Source of the DNA: Agriotes lineatus
Taxonomy: Eukaryota; Arthropoda; Insecta; Coleoptera; Elateridae
NCBI GenBank assembly: GCA_940337035.1
Contig: OW679203.1
Coordinates: 28,157,495 to 28,221,494, forward strand
Direction: 5' to 3'
Length of the DNA: 64,000 bases
Numbering within the stretch: position 1 is the stretch's first letter; each line of letters opens with the position of its first letter. A model generated the notes under the pieces. The model saw only the letters and a list, made by a program, of their open reading frames with translations. It did no database searches and was not told where the DNA came from. The position numbers were made by a program, and so were the translations under genes. Shown piece by piece: positions 46,861 through 60,083 of this stretch.

Positions 46861-47762
46861 CGGCGTGTACACCACTCGTCCACTAAAAATGCCGTCTACT
46901 TATCATCAAGAGAAAGGTTTTGGAAGACTGAGATAACGAGGTAGGATGCATATACTATAAGCGTTTGCTGAAACTAATAGTTGAATTCCGTAGGCTTAAC
47001 GTCGTTTAAAAAGCAACATATATATTGTTTTCTAAAGAAAAATGGCAATGCTACCGTTATCAATAATTGTTTTCTAAATTTTAAAGAATATTTGAACGTT
47101 TTTACTATTAATATAGTTTTTTTCAAAAGCGAGCCTGGTCTGCTGTGCTAGAGCTGATAGATCCTGCCTGCTCAGCTCCAAATTACCGACAATTTGGTTT
47201 TGTTGTATTAATAAAACAGGGCTACTTAGTGCATTCTTGAAGAGTCTGTGACTTACCCCCCTGCTCTTTCCTGTTTCTTACACAGGTGAATTGACGACTG
47301 CGGAGGTCGAAGCTATGCATGATAAAGGACGGACAATTGCCTGCTTGGACGTTTCCATCTACAATTTAGGTTTTATAAGTTATATATCGTGTTGTTTTGA
47401 ATTGTGCACCATATAAATATAAATTACGATAATATTAAGGAAATAAGTTCACCTTCAGCAAATAGTTTAGGCTTTGTTTCTTGCCTTTTTTATTCAATGT
47501 TCATTCCGCGAAATTGTAAGACTGTTAGAGGATCTTAAAGGTTGTAAACTTTAGATTGTTCGAATACAATCAAATTATGCCCACTTGGTTTGTGCACTAG
47601 CGTCTTCATCGGCCAGGTCAAGAAGGTAATGCTTCTGGGCTCTATTTTTCCAGATATTTCTGTAAATTGAGCCGGGCTCTCGCCGTGCGGTTGAAATTTA
47701 TGTATATATATTGGGATATTGCAGTTGATTTTTGTTCGACATATTATTTATTATATGTAAGT
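46861..47762. other. Non-coding stretch
   Basis: Nothing was recognised before the SINE. Confidence 0.4.
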
Positions 47763-48101
47763 AGGAAACGAGCAGCATTCTGGCTACTAATCTAATGGTC
47801 GAGAGTTCGATCCCCAATCCCAGTGAAGTTCTTAAAAATAAAAAATGCCAATGAAAGCCTCTACAGAATGCCATCATTCGGAAGCGATGTAAAGCCGTGG
47901 GTCCCATGTTACTACGATGTGTAGCATGTAAAGATCCCTTGCTAAGGTTGGAACTTCTTAGCCTCGGCAAAATTCCAAGTGGGACTAAGGTACCTAGTAC
48001 TCTGAATGCGTAGACCTTGTCCACGGGGTTAGCAAAAAGGGCCTATAAAGGCCTACTTGCTAGACACGAGTCTCCCCGAAAATACTACTACTACTGCTAC
48101 C
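47763..48101 (+). mobile_element. tRNA-headed SINE ending in a TAC repeat
   Basis: A B box (GAGTTCGATCCCC, 47803-47815) sits about 50 bp inside the 5' end. The body contains GGAAGCGATGTAAAGCCG, TGGGTCCCATGTTAC, GTAAAGATCCCTTGCT and CAAAATTCCAAGTGGGACTA. I associate sequences of this kind with arthropod SINEs whose tails were borrowed from a LINE. It ends in TACTACTACTACTGCTAC, a trinucleotide tail. I could not fix the TSD. The long minus-strand frame over it is incidental. Confidence 0.72.
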
Positions 48102-51100
48102 TGTTGAAAGGCTTTATACTTTACCTACAGGTTTATAACAGCATTTTTCTGTATCTCTATTTTGTTGTACGGCTAGCAAATAAGAAGTATAGAGTCAATT
48201 CTCCCACTTCAGTTGTAGCTCAGTGAAGTTGTACAAATACATTTGAGAGTGGGCTATTGCATTGTAATGAGCTAATTAACTAATTAGCTAATTAACGATG
48301 TATTACGTATAATTCAAATCCGTGCTGCGATATGTACTTTACAATAATTTATTTAAAAGTAGATAAAACATAATTGTATTGACGATCGGTACTGGCAGGC
48401 TTATCTTGGAAAATACAGCTGTAGAATCTGTCAATACTATTTTGTGATTTACAATAAAATTACAGATTAGTATTTATGGCTCAAACAATATTTACGTTGA
48501 GATTTACTTAATGGTAAATTACCTTTAGAAGTCACCACGATGGCTTTAATTTGCTCGAGCTGAAAGTCGGAAAAGCGATGTAAACGGTGAAATCGAACGC
48601 CGTTGGTGAACAATCCAACTTTATAATACACTTTTCCTGAGAAAGATTGGTAAGAAAAGTGTTTAATGTAAGAAACAATATTGACTATATGAATACAATT
48701 ATTTCAAAAGCTTTTGCTATTTTTTTGCTGTAAATAAATGTTAGCTAATGGAAGTTATAATAATAATCAAGGTAAACCTTTGTTCAAATTTATGAAAATT
48801 ATCTTTCGTAGTTAATTTCGCGCACATTGTTAAGCAACATAACACAAAATCAGCATTTTTATCACATTTTTATGCTGCCTGGAGTTGCAAAAGCTATAAA
48901 ATAAAAATTACGGTCGACGCTGGCTTCTTACAGCTTAGGCTTTACGAAAAGGTAAAATATTTTTACTTATTTATAAAATATGAAAGAAAGTAGAAGCTAT
49001 CAACTGAAACAACGATTTAGTATTTTGTCAACAATAAGATATTGCAAAAATTGCATTTTTTAACGTAACATTAGAACCTATAAAAGCTGTTATTAGAATA
49101 AAAGGAATATAGAGAAATAATTTATTAATTAATTATCAACGAAAACCAACTCATGAATTGTGTCGCTTATGAAGGGCTTACATTGCCTTGTGGAAGTCGC
49201 TTTATCCAGGGTAATACGAAATGATGCACATTAGAGCCAACCTATTTTTATTTGGGAACATGAATAAGTCAGTTTAATACAGTTACTTGTATAGAGTACC
49301 CATATGCAATACCTACTTGCTTAGTGCCAGCGTACGAGTTTTCAAGTACTCAAAGACGGGTAAACGCACTGGAATCTGACCAACTCCTTCAATACCCAAT
49401 ATTAGAGTACACCATAATCTTGGCGCCAGGTTGTTATATAGCCTTCTTTTACGTAATTAGAAGAGGTGTATGACTTAACTGCTGCTCGAAGGATTTCGAA
49501 GGTGTACAATGCTATTATTTCTCTGCAGATATTGCTTGCCTTGGGTCCGCAAGTGGCTTCTTTAGGATACAGCCACAACGCAGGTTTGCCTTTGTTATAT
49601 AGAAAAGTTTAAGTGCAGCTACGTGCCATTGCATGGAGATAATAATTATACCGCTTTACTACATGGCGTGTTTTGTATGCATATACACACTTTTGTTGCG
49701 ACGCGTCGAAACGACCGTAGTTTTAAAGGTTCTCAAGTTTTGTTGAAATGCGTAGCTTGAGTGGCTTAACACTTGACGAAATTTAGGAAATAATTTGTCA
49801 ACTCATACTTTACGCAGAAGCATATAATTCAGTCTTTGACTTTAGAAATTCTGCTTTACATTGCGTCACGTTTTAAATTGAATACCCACTGATTGAGCTA
49901 GAATAGCTGCAACACCGAGGTTTTCTTTTTGCTTGCGCTTTTGTACGTAGATGTATATTTAAGCGCAATTAGGTAGCTTCGCTACATTTGAAAAATCAAA
50001 CAGTAAATTACTTGTTTCAATCATTAAGGTTTGTAAAGACGCAATGAAAAATATGTAGGGATTGAATTATAGCGAAAACGATAATAGTATCTCATCATCG
50101 AGAACTCTGAACCGAAGTCAGGTGCGGAGATGACATACTTATTTGATATTTTTTCTACCGCTTTTGTTTGAAACATTATTGTCGAAACATGCCACCGACT
50201 AGCTACCGAGAATTGATTGGGTAAATCCTAAATTAAAGGTCGCCAAGTGGTCCTAATTAGCACGTCTCCTGCTGATTCTTATAGGTAAAAACCAGTAAGT
50301 GGCTTAATCGTAACAAAAGAAAATACAACGCAAGCAAAACCCAAGTATTAATAAACCGTATAATAATAATAATTCGTAATAAGAAATAAAGTAAAATAAA
50401 AATTTGTAATTACTGGGATAGACAAACTATGTAGAACATTTAAGGATCTAGCAAATATTACAAGCGAATAAGATATCACATGTCGAGCACAAAATGGTTT
50501 ATTGTAATATATAAATGGATTTGAAAGCTTCTCTCCCGGTGCCCTATATAATCCAGCTACACATGATTATTCACTAAATATCGCTGTTGAGTAAAAGGTA
50601 CGAGACATTATCACTTTTAGAGTATTGCTAAGCAAGTTATTAGGTTCGTATAATTTGGGAAAGTAAATTTTCTTTCGCTGACTGAATAAGCTGTTTACAC
50701 CTTCCCAAATACATGTAACCGAGGTCTACTTATTCAAGTACCTGCACTTTTCCCTGGGATCGCAAATCAGCATGCAATTTTAACAAAACGCTCGGAATTA
50801 TAACCGAGTGGGAAATTGTGTAACGATTTGTGTTAGTTAATCAGCAATTCAAAACTATGCGATTCTAGTTCTGCAATAAAAGTTCTCCTCATTACGCATT
50901 TGCTCTGAACTTAAAAACGTAAAAGTGTAGAGCCCAGGTGATTGCACACTATATAAATATAGGTTAGCGGATGCAAACTCGACGTTATAATTCCAATAAG
51001 TTAAAGTTCGCACTGATGTTCTGATTACAAATGTTTAACTAATAGCCCACACTGCATTGTATACCTAAAAATTCGTCGAACTCCTCGAAGCAACGGCTTA

Positions 51101-53295
51101 GTATGTTCCTTTTGCTATGTATCTTGGCAGATATTAGTATTCAGTATTATATGTTTTCAAAGAAGTATATATTTGGTAGGTTTGAAAGAAAAAATGATGA
51201 GACAGATCAATCAAACGTTGTGGTAAGTAATGTTAAAAACCAATTTACAAGTTGGAGGTTTTCACGAATTCATTCAACATCTAAAAATCATAGCTAAAGT
51301 TTACTACTACTACTACTAGATACATAGTTATAATCTTATGTACAATTTAATATCTAAAATGTAGTATTTTGTTGCTGCACATCTGCCATTCTAAGTTATC
51401 TCCAAATCAAATTTATAAAAGCCCAGAAAGGTTTGTCCATGTAATAGTATAAAAAATGCGTGAACGACTGCGAAATGCCTAGCAGCAGACAGAAGCTTAT
51501 TTGGTTCAGAACGAATGGCCAATGCTTGGACATGTATGAGCTCATGCATTATTGCCTGCATGAAAATGCGAGTGCTCGGGCTTTTATATTCCTGACAATT
51601 TCGCTAAGTTTGTGCTCACGTCAAATTCCACGTTTTGTTCGTTTTCGTGCAGCATGCCGCAGATAGCTCCCCTTCAATTTTTCGTATTTCTGCACACAAA
51701 CTTTAATTTTTATGATAGCTTGCTTTTGAAGCCATATTTAGTAGATCTCAGGCAATAGTTTGTATAAAAATGTGAATTTTTAATATGCGAAGAATAAAAT
51801 AGCATAGAATTCCTCTGGCCTTCTGGAAAATTCCTTTATCCTTTTGCGAGTTGTTATTCTTAGCTTCTCCTCTTTTATGCGAGAGCAAATATCTTTTGGT
51901 AGAATTTAACTTCATTTTTGTATAGCATAGTGGCAAATTTACAGAGGTTTCTCCTCACATTCTCCTTGTCCACATCCATTAGTTTGCCTTTTAAGACGTC
52001 TTAGAACGAATACTTACGAGGCTGTTCTAAATAAAATCGAGATTTTGCTTATACATTTTTAATAATGCCAATTTTACTCAACCATATTTCTTTATTATAT
52101 ATGTATTTGTATAGTCACCCTGCTTCTCAACACCTTCTCTATCTGTCAAGCAAATTATCAACTTAACCAGAGAAGAGTTTGTCGAATTTTTGTGATATCA
52201 CTATGCTGCATTCTTCACGTGCCTTCTGCACCACATCTAAATGTTTCCTAGACGCTTCAAAAATATTTAAATTGCTTGCAACCAGAGCTCAAGATGTACA
52301 GGATGTTCATTAGTTGCAAATGCAAGGTTTAGATTGCTGTCCCTTGATGTAGATTCATGTTTGCCGTTCTGCATATATAGCATAGAATACGGAACCCAAA
52401 TTGCAAAAATTATGAAGCTATTTGGTCAGTATTAATAATAATAATAATAATAAGTGAAGAATTAGAGATAACGGTTCATATAATTCGACACTATTTCAAT
52501 TGATATTAAATAATTCGTTGAGGTTATGGTTCAAACAGAAACTTCGACCAACACAAAAAGCATACTTAAAAACTTTCTCCAACAGGTAAAACAACGTAAA
52601 AAGAAGTAACCGGTATAATGATAGAATAAAACGAGCGAATGGAATAGTAAGCAACAGCATTTGGGTTGCGTATACTACTCCAATTCTTAGCCGGAGCAAG
52701 TCTAGTAACTGGGTTTAATTCATTCTTTAGTAGGATACAATACTTAAAAAGCAGTAACACGTAATCTTCTACAATTACTCGATCTTTGTATCAAACACAG
52801 CCAACGTGCATTTGCAGTTAATGGAGCAGCTTTAGAGTTTTGGGTTTCAGCGAAGCTCAATGCCACCACCGATGCGGTTATGTTAATTCTTTTCAGCATT
52901 TAGTTTCAGAACACGCGCCGCTGCTTTTGAGGCCGTCGGGTGGGGGATCGCGTTCTACGCAGAAAGAGATAAAGGCGAATAAGCGTAGAGTAAGAGGTCG
53001 GGTTGGGACGGTGAGCTTTGCTTGCAATGTGAAATCTAAAAGTCCTTGTGGCAACCTTATGGTTTTTGTCGGATCATCTACGTCATTGCCGTTAAGCTAT
53101 ATAAAGTTTGAATCACTTTATTGTCAATTATCTTGTATTCAAAACCACATTAGCTTATTCCGTCTGCCATTAACCTATCTGTATCTGTCCGTCCAAGTTG
53201 TTGTTACGGTTCCAACAGCGATTACCATCGGTCCTGGAGATTGAGACAATTTTCTGGTTCTTGGGTTTCTTCGTCTGGAACACCGTTTCGAACTG
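48102..53295. other. Long non-coding stretch with microsatellites
   Basis: It contains a TTAGCTAATTA-type palindromic run at 48,269-48,296, a (TAC)5 run at 51,303-51,318 and an (AAT) run of about seven units at 52,433-52,453. The 134-codon frame at 52840-53244 has no familiar domain. Confidence 0.4.
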
Positions 53296-53510
53296 TGTAA
53301 CGTTTCGCTTGTGAATCTAAATTCTAAAGATACTTGAAACGTATTGGGAATTTAATTCGCCGTCTTATCAAACGTTTGCATCTCAAGACCGCGCTAAGAA
53401 GCGATAGCGCGGGCCGGTAGCCGATGCGCAGAAAGCCAAGTTTGCGCGTAGAAGTGTTTCCCCCGCCGCCAGAGTGGTGAGCACGAGCGCCGACCGGGAG
53501 CCACTGAACG

Positions 53511-53520
53511 TATAAAAAGG
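53511..53520 (+). promoter_or_regulatory. TATA box of the LTR-like insertion
   Basis: CGTATAAAAAGGAG lies about 215 bp inside the left end, where an LTR U3 promoter would be expected. Confidence 0.6.
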
Positions 53521-53784
53521 AGCACATGGCAGCTCCTGAGACAGATCCCATCCTGGGCTTCTCTCCTAAGCCTTCTCCCAATCCACCTGGAAGAGATTCT
53601 GTCCCGAATCCTCTCCTAAACCTCTCCTAATCCACCAGGAGCCATCACTCGTTTGCTTTGGTATGGTTACTGTCTTAGCAAGGGAGAAATCGCCTAAATA
53701 AAAGTTCTTGCGGGTTTAGTATGGTCACTGTCTTCCTGCAAGAACACCCCGATAACCTAGAGATTCTTATCAAACCCGTTCCCG

Positions 53785-53895
53785 AACCGTCATTAATTTA
53801 AAGGCCGAAACCGTGGCTACTAATTAGCTTTCCCCGTATTCCGTGTAACCGAACCGCTGTTAGTTAAAGGCCGAAACCGCGGAATTAGTAACTAA
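53785..53895 (+). repeat. Tandem duplication inside the LTR-like insertion
   Basis: AAAGGCCGAAACCGTGG (53,801) recurs as AAAGGCCGAAACCGCGG (53,866), each preceded by CCGAACCG and a TTAGTTAA-like stretch. The period is about 65 bp. Confidence 0.8.
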
Positions 53896-54796
53896 CATTT
53901 CTGTAATCCGCTGAACGAGATCACCGCCGCCGTCCCGTCCGTGATCATCCGAGTTCCGACGGCGCATTCCATTTGCGTTCTCGAAAGCCGTATTTCAACT
54001 GTATTAACTCGCCCGAATTGTGAGGCACCAGGAAGTATTCAACAGCCCGCCGCCGCCAGGCTGGACGCATACAGAGATTATGCGATAAGGGACCTGCCTG
54101 TAAGAGTCACCGCCAGCATCCTATGAGCATTCCTGAAGCCCTCCGAAAAGGATCTCCGCACCGCCGCAATCCAGTCGAAGCCGCAAATTCGCTTGAACGG
54201 CGAATTTCCCGAGAGTCCGACCGCCGCGCCGCATCGTTTCGTGCCGCGAAAGCCGGCAAATCGTCTGGCGGCCCCCGGTCCAGTTTGGCTCGCCGAACGC
54301 AAACTCCTGCAGCTTCCTACGCCGGCAGGTATGTTCTTGAAACACCATTTCTAATCCGAAGTGTTCGCATCAGCTAGCGATTGTAAACAAATCTCACATG
54401 GTGCATGCGGCCGACGACCTTTGCTCCGAAGTCGATGCGCGAAGCAGCTGGTGAGCGGCCGACCCACTCCGGGACATCGCCCAGAGGCGTAACATGTGCT
54501 AGGCCGGGGCATTCTACCAGATCCCTCTGCCTCCGCGTAGCAGCCCCACCGGCGTCCAGAAGCAACCCCTGTTGATGCAACTACCCCCTTTGGCAGTAAC
54601 GCGTAGTGTGCAATATTATTTCTATTTTCAATGTACATAGTTCAAGACAGTATATTTTATTTTTATTATTTATCCTGTGTTATTTATTGATCTACGCTAT
54701 ATCCGAGCAATTTGAAAGTATTCCCCGACTTAGAGCGTACCCGAGGTATTAAAGTTAATTAAAATGTCCCCTAATAAAGGCGGGTCATTACAACTG

Positions 54797-55879
54797 AAAG
54801 CCCGGCCCTGCCCTCAATTTGATATAGTTATTTACCGCATTACCGTTGAAGAAGTTTTCATTTATTATGTAATCTCACATACTCATCATCATTAATTTCG
54901 AATGCAATATTTAGGATTTTTTTATAAAAAGATACAGTTGCTAATACACCTAACGCTCATTTAGAGCTCATCCCCATCTGGGAAGACCTATTCGGCGCGT
55001 TTTTTGGTTTTGCGATCTGTATTTCCTTGAAGTCGTATACAGGATAACAGCCTTGTCCTAAGCTGACCACAGGAAGCTTTCCTGTAATATGTCTAGAATA
55101 CATGTGATTTTATTTTAAGATACAGATGCGGTCGCGTTTTAAGGAATTCTAAAGTTTTCAAGCAGTTAAAAGCAGGGGTACGTTCACTCAGCGTATCGAA
55201 ACGCCACAGTAAAATGTCTCGAATCTTAGAGCCCATGGTGGGGCCTGTTTAATACACTCCTGACCAATAATCCTAATCAATCATAAATACATTTTGCACG
55301 CAAACACCTGCACTTTGGGCTTAAGACCCCGCCCACCCCACTGTAGCTAGTCGCGTGCGCCTTTTGAGCCTGTTGCAGATCATAAATCAGTTTCTAGACT
55401 TAACACCAGAATTCGCCACCGGTCAGTTTGCAAAACATTTTGTGATAGTTCAACTTATTCCAAAATATATTATGTGCCAAACCGATACCCACATCAATTT
55501 TCAAATCAATTTCGTCTAATCGTACCTGATTTCTTTGTAAAATGAGGTAAACTATATTTATAATATTTCCTTGTATTGTTTACTTGTTCTGGCATCGTAC
55601 ATCCTTCATTGCTTTGGTTAAGTTTTTAATTTTATAAAATTTTATTTCACTTCTCGTACTTTATACAAAGTAGGTGAGTAAGTCCTTAATTCTGGTATCT
55701 GTGAAATAATCTTGGTTACCGGAATTAACCTTTTCTTGTTGGAAGTGCCCTTTTTATCAATGAAGGTTGATAACAACTAAACAACTACGACTAGAACTTT
55801 TCTATTTTTGCTGTTCTAATGAAGGATCCATAATTAGCTGTACTAGGTTTTTTTAGACTTATCCTAGGTATGAAGCTGT
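54797..55879. other. Non-coding stretch
   Basis: Nothing was recognised in this stretch. Confidence 0.4.
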
Positions 55880-56135
55880 TCTTATTAATACTTTATTTCT
55901 GCCTATCATTCTCAATGCGTCTTCATTGGTGACATGTTCAGTCTTCAGTCCAAGATATCCGTAGGATTCTTTGGAATGCCCAAAATTCGAGTGCTGCAAC
56001 CTTTTTTCTGTCGCCCCCTTGATGTTTTGTAGTGCTTATTTAAAGATTTCTTCGAAATGTCTATATATTTGCTTACTAAAAATATAGTGCTCTTTACGGT
56101 TCTACTAGCTTGTCGCATCCTTTGCTCATCCATTA
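55880..56135 (-). pseudogene. LINE C-terminal fragment
   Basis: The minus strand encodes DRKKVAALEFWAFQRILRISWTED (written here in two parts: DRKKVAALEFWAF and QRILRISWTED). It corresponds to the E-M-W-C-Y-R-R-I-L-K-I-S-W-T block near the end of RTE-like and related LINE ORFs, and T-C-H-stop follows. Only this block is convincing. The 62-codon frame 55945-56133 in another phase is incidental. Confidence 0.65.
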
Positions 56136-57329
56136 CTTTATAGCTTCAAGGATATATCTTTGTATAGTTCTTTGGAGGTTTTTGTATCTTTAGGTACCAT
56201 TGTATAATATGTTATACTTTCTTCCACCAGGGTGAGTATTTCTGTTGACTTGTTCGTAAGCTATTGGATTTCCTAATTTGTCCATAACTGGTTTCCTGTT
56301 GATCACGTGTTGTACCTTTTTAAACTATATTAATGCTTCATATAACTGGGCTGTGAGGGATAAATTCCAGTTTCTATATAGCTTATCTATCAAAATATAA
56401 GCTGTTTCATATCTAATATGTGGGCTTCACAAGGAGTTACTTCAAGCCAGATGTTCGTCGCCTTGTCGCGGCCAGATCAAACCGATCGCCTGATAGGACA
56501 CGGGAATGAATCTTGCAAGTTGCGCAAGTTACACAGTTCCGCGCATTCAACGCAATTCCCACTCTCAGCCCCTGCCAGTTTTTCAAGTTTATCCCCCTCA
56601 GTAATGAAGCAGGTAGAAATCCTCAAAAGGATATAGAAAAAAGGCCCTAAGACCTCAAAGACAAGTTCTAATCTTAACTGTATGGGTAGTCCTCAGCCTC
56701 TCCTCATACCACCTCTTTCTGCTGGTTTTAGTAAAACTGCATTTTAACCACGTTCCTGTCCAGAAACTATGCTGATTTCACGCATGTGGCACACGGATTG
56801 AATGAATGACGGGATAAGAACTATTTATTCACCTTTTCTAGGTCCGTGAATTGTTCGCACCAGGTTTGACCAAGTGACTTGATCCGCAGGTCAGCCCTTC
56901 AGTTCTCCCTGTTAATTAACAATTCCCCAAAATTGTCTGTTGCACTTCGAACATAAGTGTTATTACCTACTGTTATTCCTTGTGGAGATTCTTAGCTCCC
57001 CTTACCCCTTAAGGTCTGCCACGGACTGAGGGTTATTGTTATTTCACTTATTGTCATAATTGGCCAATCTTAAGAAAATAGCACAGCAGTTTCTTTTTAC
57101 TTTCTGCTTCACAGTACTATTGTAGGGTAATTGCCCAGTTGCGCTCATATATGTCCGGTAATACGTCTATAAAGAATCTATTCTTCAGTAGCCATATTAT
57201 GGTGTTGATAACGCTGTTACCTGTCATCAGCACGTCCACGCGGATATTTGATCCTCCTTCCGCCCATATCTAAGAGGTTTTTCAGATCCCCAACCTGAAG
57301 ACGAGCCCTTTAGGGGTTACAGGCTTTAT
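56136..57329. other. Non-coding stretch
   Basis: Nothing firm was seen. Frames such as 56418-56636 have no motif. Confidence 0.4.
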
Positions 57330-57400
57330 CCGTAAGAAGATTTTAATTCTGCCACTTTTCTGGCTTCTTCCACTATCCTTCTAATTCTACCTTTTCATTT
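57330..57400 (-). pseudogene. Possible LINE C-terminal tip
   Basis: The minus strand reads RRIVEEARKVAEL and then a stop. This recalls the W-R-x-I-V-E-E-A-K ending of many endonuclease-type LINE ORFs. It is too short for a firm call and cannot belong to the same copy as 55880-56135, because the order would be wrong. Confidence 0.35.
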
Positions 57401-58400
57401 ATATGTCCACTCCCTCTTTCGAACTCACTCTGAGCCCTTCTTGCTTTCTCTTTCGCGGTGGTTTCCACAAAATTTTCTTTTAGGTAATGCTTCCTCTAAC
57501 ATTCACGGGACATTGCAGAATTATACTAGCCGTTTTGGTTTTATACATCCACTATTGTATGTCACGTTTGCATAATTTATTTAATTCTCATATCGATTCC
57601 ATTTCGCTTTTTTTCTGCTGATCTTCCCAAGAAAGTAATTTCTGTCGCCTTTAGCGCATTAACCTGTTTTTGTGTGATTTGTCACATTTGTGACCCATAT
57701 GTTGTGTAATTAGTGTAACTCGTTTTTTGTTGTTCTACTTACCTTTTGTTTCTATAATAATGAATATAAAAGAGGAAAACTTTTCAGTCCCTGTTGATTT
57801 CCACATTTTATATCGGTATCACTTCTTCTATAGCTTTTAATCTTTAGTCCCAAATGCTTTAACTATTTGTTCTCAGCTCTTTCTTCGTTTGTGCGCGTTT
57901 AGGATTAGTTTTCTTTCTGACTTTTTTATGCACAAATATTCGATATTCGATTAAAACGATTTTGATTATCTTTAAGTTTTGATTGAGTGCCTTGAGATAG
58001 ATTTTTATTGGCTTTTATGGTTGTTATGAATTAATCCGTCAGTTTCTTTGCACCGTCAGCCGTTAAAGATCTTAAAATCGTTGTTCCTCATAAAAAACCG
58101 CTCTATTTACATGCAACACCCGCTAACGGTTGGACACAAACCACTAAATTGCTTGCTTGTGTGTAAATGTAACCGTCGAATTAAGCAGTGCTATGTATAA
58201 CTGATCAGCGGTTAAATTTGAAGGTAAACACAAATTTATCAACTATACTTGGTAGATCAATTGGGTCGAGTTTGGTGTCAAAATGCGAGGATTTCGGTCA
58301 TGTCAACGTGATGCAAATCATATAATTCTGGCTGATCCGTGGAAAAGTTTCTAGCAAAATTTAATAAAACAGCAACTTGGCGCCCATTGAGACACCGGAA
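57401..58400. other. T-rich non-coding stretch
   Basis: Nothing was recognised in this stretch. Confidence 0.4.
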
Positions 58401-58920
58401 GTTGAAAATGGCTGCCTCAAGGTGTTTCTATACTCTGAAGATCAACAGCAAAAGACCAACCAGTTCGTCAAGCCAAACTGTTCCTTTTCGTTTAAGAGCT
58501 GTGGCAGCCAGGTTTTGAGGACGAACCAACCCTATTCGCCCAAGGCCTTCCAAAGCATCCAATATCTGCATTCGAACCTTTACTTCGTTTCGAAGTACGA
58601 ACGCATTTTCGGCGGACTTTTTTCCTGTAGTAGGTGTCGTAGTTCAGTAGCTCCCCGGCTTTGTCCAAATTAAACTTCTCAACGTCCACCATTACGCACC
58701 CTTTACGAGGCCGAAGCTTGGTCATATCCGTTATCGTCACGACCAGTTCGAAGCAGTCGATCGGGTTTTATTTTTCTGTTTCTGGGCTCCGCATCTAGGT
58801 CGACCGCTTGTTCGAGCCCTTGCTAACAGCGATCTCGTATTTATCGCTACCCAGAAGAACAAGAAGAGCCTGAAATGCAGCCAGATAGCCATCACGCACC
58901 CTAAAGACTTGCTTTGTACC
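58401..58920 (-). pseudogene. Unassigned degenerate coding region
   Basis: Composition is clearly less AT-rich than the flanks and a minus-strand reading looks protein-like. It runs FELVVTITDMTKLRPRKG, CVMVDVEKFNLDKAGELL, NYDTYYRKKVRRKCVR, then, after a frameshift near 58,580, RMQILDALEGLGRIGLV and RPQNLAATALKRKG. It carries stops at both ends. I cannot assign a family. It could be an old transposon protein or a processed pseudogene. Confidence 0.35.
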
Positions 58921-60009
58921 TTTATCTATCCATCTTCATAAAAATAAAAGCACGTAAATTAATTACGGTTCCAGTATAATGATTAAAACCCAACCCCAAG
59001 AAGTAGAGCATTAAATATTGACTACGTGTTCTATTTATGTTTGTTAGTTCAAGAGCTGTTCGTAATAATGATATTGGTACACTGTTGTCACCGTCGTCGG
59101 TTTAACTTTTTCTGTCAAGTGTGTTATGCAAAATATATTATTGATGTAGGCCCAGCAGCTCGAAAACCTATTTGTTTAAAATTGTTATTTGTATAGCAAG
59201 GCATTGGAGTTTAACTATTTATCACATTCGTAAAACAATGGATTACACTGCCGATTTCTTGTATTTTAACGACGATTTCGGCGTCCTTTGCTGCCGATTT
59301 AAAAAAATATATTATAGAAATTCAATAAATGGCCTACACCATGCTAAGAATAGCAAAAAAAATTGATGAATTAGAAATTAATTTTACTAACAACGCCTAC
59401 ACTCTATTACATGTGGATTAAAACTAGACTTATTTTAATAGTTTGATCACATTAAAGTATTTTCCACTTTAAGCATGTTGCAGTTCTTTCGGATTGAGCT
59501 TAATTGTACTTTATCTTTCCGGGACTAGTTGTAAAGCTCGCACGCGGAAACTCAAATATTGCGGTGATAATTCCAAAATCAGGTTATGTCGCCAGCGAGC
59601 TATCGCGTGAAAAACAAAGGACGCCAACGACGCATTCGGGCCTCGAATTATTCCCTACAGTATGACAAGAAGATCACTTATCATATTTTCTCACTTTGTT
59701 TATATTTTTGCAAATATGTGGCGACGCATATGTTTTGTTCTCGGCCTACTCGTATTTGCAGCTAGGGATCGCGATACCGAAAGTTTTCCTCTTTATCTGC
59801 CAGGTGCACGCGCGTGTTTTGCTATTTACTCAATGCCAACTTTGACTCGGATTGCTCCCGCTTGGCCAGCGCCAATCGAAGGAAATATAAATAGAACTTT
59901 GCTCAAGCGTTTTGCCTTTGAAGTTTTATTGCAGCTATTATGAAGATAAGTCCTCACTTTCTGTTAGCGCCTAGCTGATATTGCTGCTATTCTAAAACTA
60001 CTATTCGCA
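58921..60009. other. Non-coding stretch
   Basis: Nothing was recognised. The 93-codon frame at 59662-59943 lacks any motif. Confidence 0.4.
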
Positions 60010-60083
60010 AAAAGCAATCAAGCAGTATTTATAAAGGACTTGAACTTGCTCTTAAAAGGTGGAATTTGCTTGATTGCCTTTTA
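60010..60083. repeat. Inverted repeat, 15-bp arms
   Basis: AAAAGCAATCAAGCA (60010-60024) pairs with TGCTTGATTGCCTTTT (60067-60082) with one bulge, around a loop of about 42 bp. Confidence 0.7.

Larger units (their letters stand above)
53296..54792 (+). mobile_element. Solo-LTR-like insertion, 1.5 kb, CpG-rich
   Basis: The segment begins TGTAACGTTTCGC and ends GGGTCATTACA, giving TG..CA ends with TGTAA/TTACA terminal inversion. It is flanked by ACTG (53292-53295 and 54793-54796), a 4-bp TSD. Inside are a TATA box (TATAAAAAGG near 53,513) and AATAAAAG (53,697). A GC- and CpG-rich leader contains a tandem duplication, and an AT-rich tail follows at 54,600-54,720. No internal coding domains of a retrotransposon are present. 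A solo LTR of a Ty3/gypsy-type element fits best. The frames it contains are accidental. Confidence 0.75.

Noticed and set aside
47698..48024. 108-codon minus frame
   Set aside because: It runs antisense across a SINE and has no independent support.
48269..48296. Regulatory palindrome made of TTAGCTAATTA units
   Set aside because: It is AT-rich simple sequence that can be palindromic by chance; no gene is nearby.
54078..54638. Several overlapping open frames in the GC-rich block
   Set aside because: They arise from few stop codons in CpG-rich LTR-like sequence and overlap in many phases with no domain.
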